Assembly: GCF_037975245.1 (NCBI RefSeq)
Contig: NC_092568.1
Span: 33,822,501 to 33,886,500 of the forward strand
Length of the DNA: 64,000 nt
Source of the DNA: Apostichopus japonicus
Lineage: Eukaryota; Echinodermata; Holothuroidea; Aspidochirotida; Stichopodidae
Reading direction: 5' to 3'
A program made the position numbers and the translations under genes. Position 1 is the stretch's first letter. Each line of letters begins with the position of its first letter. The notes beneath the pieces were generated by a model that was given only the letters and a program-made list of their open reading frames with translations, was not told the DNA's origin and made no database searches. Below, in pieces: positions 25,801-37,800 of this stretch.

Positions 25801-28800
25801 CGATTTAGGGATGTAGAGATGAGGTCACCAACCTTACAAGATTTTGAACAGTTTGTTGGACAACATTCGAGAAATGAAAATGATCCTAGGATTGCAGGTC
25901 TTGGATATCAAAACAAAATGAAAGATTGGAAGACCCCACAGAAATATTCAAAGGTGGTGACAAGCAAGAGGGCTTTTGCAGCTACTGTGAAAACAAATGA
26001 GGATGATAAAGCTTTCAAGGGAAAAAATGAGAAGATGGAAAACAAGGCCAAAATATCACCATGTTTGTATTGTGGACCTAACACTTATCATACCCTACTT
26101 GATTGCAGGAAGTTTGGTTCACTTGACCTACAGGCTAAATCAGATGTGTGTATGAAGAAAGGGCTTTGTTTTGGTTGTCTAAATCCTGGTCATCTAAAGA
26201 GAAATTGTCCAAATCCAGAGTGGGCAAAATGTGAGAAATGCAGCAAATCCCATCCGACCATCCTTCATGATCCTGCCAGAGAAAAGAAATCATCAGATGA
26301 AAGGGTGACTCAAACGGTCACTACTGGTTGTGCTGGTGTACAAAACGTAAGACCCCAAGGAAACAAAAACAAGAAGGTCACTGGTACTCTTATGGCTATT
26401 ACTCCAGTTTTGATCAAACCAAAGACCAGTGACAGATGTATTGCCACATATGCCTTTGTTGATAATGGTTGTGGTGCTGTCTTTGTTGATGAGTTCTTGA
26501 AAGACAGTTTAAAGGTGAACACCCGAAGAACGAAGATCTTGATAAAGACTTTGAATCTTCAGCAAGTCCAGACCACTGATGTCATTGTAGGAGATCTGCA
26601 AGTAGGAAACATAAATGGGACTTCTTTTATAGACCTCCACTCTGTCTATGTCAAAGACAGTATCCCAGCAACCATGGATGATGCACCAACCCAGAATGAT
26701 ATTGACGCTTGGGATCATTTGAGCCACATTAAACTCCCAAGTATGGATGGTCACAACTCCATACCTCATGTCACCCTAATGATTGGAAGCAATGTCCCTG
26801 GGGTGTCAATGCCGTTGGAAATTGCCTCCGCCGAGATTGGAGATCCATATGCTATCAAGACTCCCATTGGGTGGTTAGTGTATGGACTTGAAGGCAAATG
26901 GATGGACCAACCCGAAGTAAACGTCAACTTTTGCCGAGTAGACAATGGTATTGTCCAGAATGGTACAGATAATTTGGAGCAACAACTCCAGTCCTTCATT
27001 AACATGGATTTCACAGAACGTCTTTCTGACCAGAAAATTGCCATGTCTGTTGAAGACAAGAGGTTTATGACAATGATGGAGGAATCTGTAACCAAAGTAC
27101 ATGGCCATTATGAAACAGTACTTCCTTTGAGAGATAGAGCTGTTAAGATGCCTAATAACAAAGTTCAAGCAGATATGTTTGGTCTGCGATTACAAAGGAA
27201 GTTGAAAACAAATGAGAAATTGGCTTCAGAATATACAGAGTTTATGGAGAACCTGGAGAAGAAAGGATATGCAGAGAAAGTACCAGATCAGGATGTTGAC
27301 CGGAATGATGGAAATGTTTGGTATATACCACACCATGCAGTTTACCACCCAAAGAAACCGGACAAGATCCGAGTGGTATTCAACTGTCCCATCCAGTACA
27401 AGGGAGTTTCCCTCAACGAACAACTCTTATCTGGACCAGACCTAACCAACCGATTGTATGGTGTTCTGATGAGATGGAGGCAAGAGAACGTGGCCATCAT
27501 GGCAGATATAGAAGCCATGTTCTATCAAGTAAGAGTAAGAAAGGATGATTGTGATCTCCTGAGGTACCTATGGTGGCCTGAAGGCAACTTCGATGGAGGT
27601 ATGAAAGAATACAGGATGCTAGTTCATCTATTCGGGGCAGTGTCCTCCCCAAGCTGTGCCAATTTTGCCTTGAAGAGGACAGCTAGTGATAATCAACATA
27701 GATTTCAAGATAAGGTGATCGAGTCAGTTATCAACGACTTCTATGTAGATGACTTTCTAAAGTCTGTGGCCACTGATGAAGAAGGAATCCAGATATATAG
27801 AGATCTAAAAGAAATCATGGCTAGTGGTGGATTCAAGCTAGTCAAGTGGGTCAGCAACAGTAAAAGATTGCTGGAGTCCATCCCAGAAGATGACCGAGCC
27901 AAAGAACTGAAAGGGCTTGATCTTGAAAATGACGAGCTGCCAAAGGAAAGGGCGTTGGGAGTTCAGTGGTGTGTTGAGAGGGATCAACTTGAGTTCAATA
28001 TCACAAAAGTAAACGAAAAGGCCACAAGAAGAAATATCTTGTCTGTGATGAGTGCAGTGTATGATCCTATTGGTTATGCTTCACCTTTCCTTCTACAGGC
28101 AAAGAAGATATTGCAAAGTCTTTGCAGACTGAAGGTAGACTGGGACAGCGATATACCTGACGACCAACGGAATGAGTGGGGAAAATGGCTAAAGGAACTT
28201 CCTATTCTAGAGAGGTTAAAGATACCAAGATGTCTCAAACCCAAAGAATTTGGTAAAGTGGTGAACATCCAGATGCACTATTTTGCCGACGCAAGTCAAG
28301 AAGGTTATGGTACTGCAACTTATATGAGGTATACTAATGACAGAAAGGAAATCCATTGTGCCTTTCTTACCGGCAAAGCCAGAGTTGCACCACTGAAACC
28401 ACATACAATCGTGAAGATGGAGCTCACAGCAGCAACATCAGCCGTGAAACAAGATGCCCAGCTCAAACAAGAGCTTACAGTGAATATCGATGAAACAGTC
28501 TTTTGGACTGACAGTCAAACAGTCCTGAAGTACATAAGAAGTGAAAAGGCAAGACATCCCGTCTTCGTCGCTAACAGAATTGCGATAATTCATGATGGTT
28601 CAGATGTCCATCAGTGGCGATATGTCCCATCAAAGCTTAACCCAGCAGACCATGCTTCCCGTGGGTTAAGTGCAGATGATTTGCTCACAAAGGAAGATTG
28701 GTTAAATGGACCAGAGTTTCTTCATCAGACAGAAGATTTCTGGCCATGTGAAGACGACAGTAATGATGCTGATTCTGATAGAGAGTGTGAGAAAGAAGTC

Positions 28801-31800
28801 AGTGTCAGTGCTGTAACAATGACAGATGAAAACCAAAAGAATCCAGTTGAAAAACTGCTAGAATACCACTCAGAATGGAACAAACTGAAGAGATCAGTGG
28901 CGTGGTGGTTACGTCTCAAGACCATCTTGCTACAAAGGATAAAACGACACAATCCAAATCAGTGTTCTCAAGGAATTACCAGTGATGAGATGGAGTCTGC
29001 TGAAAAGGCTATTATCAAGTTCATACAAAGGCAGTCATTCCCAGAAGAGATTGGTGTCTTACAAAAGACAAAGACTGCAGAGATGAATATCAAGGATCCA
29101 TGTGGGACAGTTAAACAGGCTTCTGATAAAGGAAACAGATGTCTCAGACAAAAGGGCAGACTTACTGATCTTGATCCTGAATTACACGATGAGATAATGA
29201 GAGTTGGAGGAAGGCTACGGAAGGCATCTATTCCATTGAATGCCAAACATCAGATGATACTGCCCAAAGATCATCATGTGTCTAAGCTAATTATAAGACA
29301 CATTCACCAATTAGTGGGTCATCAAGGAAGGAACCACGTCCTTGCAGAATTGAGACAGAAATATTGGATCATCCATGCTGGTTCAATGATAAGAAGCTTG
29401 TTAAAACGATGTATCCAGTGCAGAAAATATCTTGCAAGAACCGGAAAACAGAAGATGGCAGACCTACCAGCCTACAGACTTCGTCCAGATGAAGGAGTCT
29501 TCTCAAGAACAGGGGTAGACTATTTTGGTCCCTTTGAAATCAAACAGGGGCGAACACTGAAGAAAAGATATGGAGTGATGTTTACATGTCTATCCAGCAG
29601 AGCAGTTCACATAGAAGTTGCACATTCACTTGATACCAACTCATGTATAGGTGCACTGAGACGTTTCATGGCTAGACGTGGACATGTACAAGAGCTGTAC
29701 TCAGACAATGGTACCAATTTTGTTGGTGCTAACAAAGAATTAAAGAGTGCTCTGCAAGAATTAGATGAAAACCAGATTAACAGATTTGCCAGTAATCATG
29801 GACTGAAGTGGAAGTTTAATCCACCTGCTGCATCTCACTTTGGAGGTGTTTGGGAGAGACAGATCCGAACAGTTCGTAAAGTCTTGAGTGGAATTCTCAG
29901 TGAGCAGTATCTGAGAACAACCCAGAGTGATGAACAGTTACACACTTTTCTGTGTGAAGTAGAGGCTATCATTAATAGTAGACCTCTAACCAAAGTATCT
30001 GACAATCCTAACGATCTTGATGTCATAACACCCAATCATCTGCTGTTGTTAAAGGCGCCTGTGGATATGCCGCTGGGGAAATTTGACGAGAAGGATGTCT
30101 ATGCCCGACGGCGTTGGCGACAGATGCAGTATCTGGCTGATCTCTTCTGGAAGAGATGGACAAAAGAGTACTTACCAACCCTCCAGAGACGGCAGAAGTG
30201 GCTTCAACCGGAGAGATGTACTGAGGTCGGAGATGTCGTGATGATAGTGGATGACCAATCACCTCGGAACTCATGGCTAATGGGGGTGGTCATAGAGGCT
30301 TATAAGGATAAAGGGGGTTTGGTTAGAAGTGCCAAAATCAAAACTAAAACGGCCACGCTTGTCAGGCCAGTGGTCAAATTGTGTTTACTGCTTGAAGGGG
30401 AAACGACATAAGTCTAGTTTAGTAGTTTGGGAACTGTGACTGTGAAAGGGTGTATTTTCGATTTTCTTAGTTTCTTAGTTTTAGATTTCAGACTTTTGAT
30501 TCTTTTGACTGATTTATTTCATTTTTCATATTTTGAAAACAGTGATTAGGGTTATCGCATTAGTTAATGCGACTGGGGCCGGAATGTAGTTTTCAAATAG
30601 ACATAGCCATAGGGGGAAATCATTTAGTTGGGTGATGTTGTAAATACACAAGTGCACGTTGAAGGGATAAAAAAAAACCGAGATGGTTCTGATACCGTTT
30701 TTTACCACTCCGCATAAAGTGCGTAAGAAGACACAGAAAATACTACGATAATTAAGATCCTTGAAGTTGTAATTACAAGAGCCGAATAAAAGAAGAGAAT
30801 AAAGATAAAATACACGACTCGTGTCCCTATAACAAGAGTGTTTTATATTTAATTAATTAACCTGCTTCACTATCTAAGAATTAACTTGAATGAGAAGAGC
30901 CTCTCTGCAAATAACTTCTAGTAAAGTAGCAAAGTGAAAACAACTTAAAATATTAACAACTTTTAAACTTATTCCTATAACTATTGCAAATTTCAGACCA
31001 GCCTCATTTCATTTAATGAAACATCTTAATAATTGGTTTTGTTACATAAGCTTCAAATAATCTATGATAATCAAGTATGTCCCCTACAGTGGTAAAACAC
31101 TATGCAAAACAAATACAGTAAGAAAATAACAGCTTCTGTAAGGAACAGAATCAAAGAAAGCTTAATAATTTATTCAATCAACTTTAAATGGTTTAACTAC
31201 AAAATACTATGTTATATCCCAAATGCTCACCAAAAGTCCTCTAGCTTTCTTGTATTCCTTGATCACCTCTGGAATATTATCCACAACACCCTGCTCAGCG
31301 ATCCATCTTATGTTCATATTCTCTTTGATGTACACACCGTCCATCCTCAGGTTCACAAGCAACATGTCAAATTCTGGTTGCTGTTGAAATAAAATAAAGA
31401 ACAGACAAAGTTAAAAATGATGTGAAACGTATTCTAAAAATCTTGGCCTTAAATTTTAGGAGAGAAATTGACAGTGAATGAGTTTGAAGTTGGAGTCAGT
31501 TATTTCATTCATCTCTGAATTCTATCTTTTTTTATTTTATTCCCTCACTCACGTATGATTATGCTCATAAAGTCATAGAATAAACCACAGCAATACACTG
31601 ACAGTAAAAATTCTTGTTTCTATCATTTTTACAACTTTATTCCTAATTCACAGGTTTGTTTTTGTTTTTTTCTAATGAAATAACAGGTCCTGATTGGATT
31701 TAAATAACGAAGTGAAGACATCTCTCACTGACTTAAATGGATATTCCTATAAGCAGACAATATGACACTTATATGTAAATGATATATTACATAACATTAG

Positions 31801-34800
31801 CTGGAACCCCCATCTCTATATTTTATCCCTCACTCAAGATATGGAAGAGTGAATAGAGCTATATTAACTGGTTAAACCCTTGATTCCTCTCTGGAGTAAA
31901 TCACCATCTGTGGTCTGTGATTTCATAATGACAAAAGTTCCTTTCAAGCTTTACTTTTTGTATTATAATCTTTTTCTTGATTTATCCTTGATATCTGATC
32001 TATCTGGAATGCTTGCTTAGCTGTTTCTACACATTTAGAATTTCATCAAATGCAACTTTCCTGTAGAAATATTATTTCTGTAAGTGAGTAAAACATTATA
32101 CAGAAAAACAAAGCATTTTTAGATGAGCATCATTGACTGTTGCTACCAGATGAATTCACAAAGTACTATTAATTTGAAAAATTTATATCTTCCTCATAAA
32201 AATCGCTATGTGTCTGTGGTTTTGACCTAAATGATGCAGCAAATGTGCATTATGCAGGATTATCAAGTCATCAACTTCAGCCACCCAAATATCACTTTAA
32301 AAGAACAAACCAAAAAACAAGCAAACAAACAAACTCACTGATAAACTTTTACTGAGCAGGGCATCTTCTTTGGTGATGTGATCCACTTTACCATTTCCTA
32401 GATTCTGACTGACGGCCTGCAAGAGCAAAGACAATGAGCATGTCAGATGAATAATTTGCATAATTACCTAAGTAGGCGAATGCCATGAATGTAAACTGTG
32501 GGATATCCATACTTAGTTCTATCCTTGACAGTAAATCTTGGAAACACAAGATATGTACACTACCACCTGGAGGGAGATCTCTCAGGTACCTTACACAGCA
32601 GAAGCAGCGTGCATATTCATGGTGAGACTTCAAGGGACTGTATTGGTGCAGGGCATTTTATTTATTGGAGGACAAAGAAAGTTATCAAAAACAAAGACAT
32701 GAGATCCAGAACAAACAAATTATCAAATGAGGAGTGTCTATAGCATTTCTGTAACTTTGTATGAATCTTAGCATAAGTGTAGCCTGATGGAATATCATAT
32801 TATGTCCTGCCCCATATTGTGCCCCACCCTGCCCCCTCCCTTCCTTCCAATAACTACCTCTCCAGTGCAATTAACTTGTGGAAACAAATTGTTATCATTT
32901 AAGAACCAGCTTCTTTTCCCGGAAGTATTACTTTCAATGTCCCAATGGGATCTATATTAGGACTTCTTCTGTTCCAAAATTTATATCAATGACATTGTTA
33001 ATTGTTCTACAAAGCTTTATCCTCCTCTTTGATGATGATGCAAGCATCCTTTACAAAGGCAATAATATTTATCATGCTGCCGATGTCATTAACAATGAAG
33101 TAAAAATTATTTCTTATTGGTTAAATACAAACAAATTGTCTTTAAATGTCACTGAAATAGCTCTTAATTTCTGCAAAGGGTAGCTGAGACTGTAAAAGCA
33201 TCCAGTGTCTTCACCTCTCCTCCACTTTCTGCATGATTCTTGTTCCATCCCTGTTTTTCTGTTTACGTAAGTGGAAATAAACATTCAAAAGAAACAGCAC
33301 AAAATACCTTTATAATTTCTTCCAAGGTGTTCTGAGAGTCATCTACAGCCACCAAGTATCTGGTCTTGGGTCTGCTATCTGCAATATTCTGAACCACCCT
33401 GAAAGTATGTAAAATATATGAGAGATCCACACAGTGAACCGACACAAACACTCACACACAAAATAAAAATATAACATAAATGTGGTAATAACTAACAAAT
33501 ATGCTCTTGGATGAATAGCATGCTTGAGTTAATATATTGTGGCCTTGCTCATCAAACATAGCTTTCAAAATGTGGGGTTTAATTTATTTGATATTCGTTG
33601 CAGTTCCATTGATTACCCAATTCAGGGAATGATTATTAGTATTGCATTACAAAATTCTATGCAATATAGGAAATTTGCTATGCAAGTGCAAAGATGCATA
33701 GCAGGTTTTGCACACAGGGACCAAAGTATTACATACGGGAAAATATCCAGAGCCTTCAAAACTGCTACACAAATTATGAACACTAAATTACTCCCTTCAA
33801 TTAAGTGACCCTTGTGCACTGCAGATGTACGTTCGAGCTAGCCACTCTTGTTATGTTACTGTTCACTACTTGAAAAAGTCACATCATGCCTCATAGAGCA
33901 TAATGTGCAATTTGTACAGGTCATAATACCATTATTTGCATGTAGCAACATCCCATGGTCTTATTATATAGACTGTTTACAGTATTCAGGAGGTATAGAA
34001 CGTACCCTGCAGTCAAGCGTTAAACACAAACTACCTAAAGTCTATGCTGCTGACTGCAATCCAATTACTCAAAGCAACTGGTCTAACACTTTCTTCACCT
34101 GATTCAATCATAAAAAATCTCCATGCATGCAAATTTCAATGTGTTTCCCTTAAAAAGCTCCACCATCCACATGATGTCATCATCGATAACTAAAGACAAT
34201 AATGTCTTAATTTACAGTTCTGCAGTCCATTGACAATAAATAGAAAGCTAATATGAGAGTATCTATCTTGAACACAGGATCACTTTGTAAGGGAACTTTG
34301 AACAAATTTGACAGAACAAACTTACGCTGCTAAATCCTTGATGTGGATGGTTGGTAATACATTCATGCCATTACCATAGCACTTGAGAGCATCAGCTTCT
34401 CCATGCCAGGCAGTCTGCAAAACAAAACAAAAGCATTTGAAAGTCTTTTCTAAACCAAAATAAAACTGACTGTGTTTCTATTCCTGACAACAGGAACACA
34501 AGAAATATTGTAAGATTTGTAAAATACCAATGAACCAAACATTAGGCCTAAGCTGGATATATATTTACAGCATCTCATTTAAATTTTTTATTTTAACATT
34601 TGGCACATGTAGGGGAAATGAGAGATTTTTTACTTTAAGTATTTAATAACAATTTTAAATAAACTAGCTCACAGAAAAAAAAAAAAAACATTCGCTTTGG
34701 GAACAGCCAACAATTAAGACATCAGTGGACAACTTTGGCCCAGATTAATGGCTTTATTAAACATAAAACCAAACACTCTTCCTTTAAACTGAGCATTTCC

Positions 34801-37800
34801 AAAGCCAGCAACAGATCATCATCTTATCATCCCTGTAGACCAAAAGTGCCCATCAAGTGAAATGCAGAGAACCAGAGATGACGTCCTACGCACTCTGGCT
34901 GTAGTTATATAGGTACAAAAATAGGCACACCTCTTCTTTTATTCCACAATGTATAAAACTTCATAATTTAAATTTTAAACGCTAATTTGTCACTGTGCAA
35001 TGTTTTATATGTGTCCTGCTTTGTTTATTTGTTCTTGCCCTTCTGTAACTTTTAGTATATTAGTATTTGTATGACACTATTTTTTATGCGAGCATTCAGT
35101 TATACCCTTTGTGGGGTTTAATAAAGTTGATCTTATCTTATCTTATATGTCAGGGTTGTCCAACCTACGGCCCGCGGGCCACAGTCCGGCCCGCCGCAGG
35201 GTTGCGTCCGGCCCGCCGCAGGGTTGCGTCCGGCCCGCCAGAGATGCTCTACGGTGCGAAATTTTAGTGAGCAGATTTATTGATAACAATTTGAAGCTAT
35301 ACAATCAATCATTCGAACCTTGTGGGTCCACAAAACTGCATACAGGTCAGTTTGTGTGACACTCTCTAAGCGGAGGGGGGGGGGGCGGCTGGACTTCATT
35401 GAACTGTTTTATCAGGAAGGAAAATAAATCAGTCGCGCACAGTGCTCACATTTTGTTGCCTTGGGCTTCGGGCAAAAAATTGAAAAATCGAGCGAAGGGT
35501 TCATGCGGCCCCCTCCTTCATCATAATCATTCCATGTGGCCCTCCTCTGCAAAAGGTTGGACAACCCTGTTATATGTCAACCATCTCTTCGTCTGACTTT
35601 TGATATAGACCTTAGAAGACGTGAAGTAAATATATACTATATGACTGACCTAGAGGTAATCATGAATGATGTAGAACAAGAGAAAACAAACCTTGAAGAG
35701 ATAATGGAACATGTTCTCCCCGGCCCCGTAAGTCAGTCCTGCTGCCACAACATACGTTGCAAATTTTGCTTTGTTCTGCATCAAATAAAGATAAAGATGA
35801 ACTAATTAACAAACACAGAAGCATTGCTTTTCTATTTCATTTAGATATTGATGCTGTATTTTGTCATATTTTATATCTTTCTTGGGAGGGGTGGAGGAGG
35901 GATGTTGGATGGGGAACTAGAGGTCAGCAGATGGAGCTAAAAAGGTTTGTAATTTCAAGCTTTTACTGACCAAAACATTGAGACATCAGATGCAACAAGT
36001 TGTTGAGGAGACTTTTACCAGTACAGCAATTATCAACTATAGAATGTGATTCTTTAGCTCAAATCACACATCTAATAAGCATTGTTTTTTAATTAAAATG
36101 TTATCACCTGTAAATCTGCAACCAATAAATTACTTCCAATATTCATGATATCCACTGTGGATATATATATATACATAATTGAAAATATGGAATATCATAT
36201 ATCATCAAAAGTTTATCTACAAAACCCACAAATATAAATTGTAACCTTGCATACACCCATAGTTTGTGGCAGATATGGTCAGAAAGGAGTAAACTGTCCT
36301 GGAGAAAAGCTTATCTCATCAGACGAAACAATGATAATGGTTAAATCATTGGAAAGGTGTTCCTAAGGCAATGACACTATCTGTTGACTGCAGACTGACT
36401 ACATTTCTAACATGATGTCTTGTCCAATATCTTCACTACATGAAGACTAAAACTGTTCACTTCTATACAGAATCATACTCACGGTTTTGCCTAGTTTAAT
36501 GACCAACTTTTCTGCACTGATGTGGTTTCTAAAATTATTATGTGGCTTCCTTCTTCTGTAATCCTCTTCAGTAAATGGTATCTCTGGATCATCCTGGGAA
36601 CCAAATACAATTGGAATCCGTCCATAGGTCATGTTGCACAATGTTGGATAATTGAGTATCATGAATTTAAGAATTCAAAATAAATGACAACAAACTTAAG
36701 GTTGCAGACAAAATGTCACCCATCGCTAGTTGAAAAGTACAGCACCTGTTCTTGGTTCTCTGTTTTCAGATAACTTATATTTGATGTCTAAACCTTTTAC
36801 TTCCTTTAGGAAATGTTGCACATTGCACTCAGTTTCCCTTTAAACGGTTTGTTAAATTATCAATGAACTATGAATTAAAGGCTTGACCAATTAAATGACA
36901 TTTAATTGACCATGCATTATGAAGAAATCTAACTAAGACATCTTAGTTTAATTGCCATGATGACCGTACTCACTCTGCCCTTGCCAAAATACTTCACTGC
37001 AACAGTGATAAAAACCGGCCACCTGAATGAGGTCTTCACGAATAATGACGATGGAAATTTGCAATTTCTTTTATTCTACATCTGCCCACCAGAGTATCAC
37101 TTTAAAAATGAACGCACAAAAGCTAGTAAGATAGTCATTAGTTAAATTTTCTCCCTTACACACTTGCCAATGGTATTAAAAACTAATAAAATGAAGTAAA
37201 ATATATGGATCCAAAGTGGAAATATTTAATTTCATAGATGTCACATAACTCACTGGGTCAACTGGTTTACTCTTTGACCAAGTCATGACAGTCGAAATTA
37301 GGATGAACATCTTTTGAGATTCAAAATGTTCTAACTCGGCATGAAGACCTAAAAAGAATGGGGAAAAAATGAAAAAGCAAAAATAATTATGTATAATGCA
37401 AGCAGCTCAACTAATTTTTGTACAAAGTGATATTGGCAATGGTCAACTGAATAATGACGGTGATATCATATTTGAATATTTGAAGCTGACAAGCCTGATA
37501 TCATGCAGGTAGGGGCTTTTCATACCAAACTACCACCAATTCATAAACCTGAAATGTTTGAAGGATCTAAAAGATAATGAAATTTTTTTTCCAACTGATT
37601 GTCAGCTGGAGTGAACTATATGCTATCAGATATATGCCAACTAGATGATTCCACATGTTAGCAAGTAAATGGAGTGGCAGTCCATATTGCATTGTTTTCA
37701 CCACTTCACTGACATGAACTTTGGTTATCATGAATTTAAGTAAAGAAATAAACCAAAAAATAGCATTAGTTACACTTAAAATAACAGATTAGTACCTGAG

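Larger units (their letters stand above)
23947..30839 (+). mobile_element. Intact BEL/Pao LTR retrotransposon in AK7 intron 10
   Basis: The element spans 23952-30834 (6883 bp), flanked by the 5-bp direct repeat AGAGT (23947-23951 and 30835-30839). LTRs are 251 and 250 bp, start TG, end CA, and by eye differ only by one A in a homopolymer. A single uninterrupted gag-pol frame fills the interior, with no env-like frame. The orientation is opposite to AK7, so its AATAAA signals do not read in the AK7 sense. Protein order protease-RT-RNase H-integrase and the YVDD box fit the BEL/Pao superfamily. Near-identical LTRs and an open frame mean very recent insertion. Confidence 0.97.
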
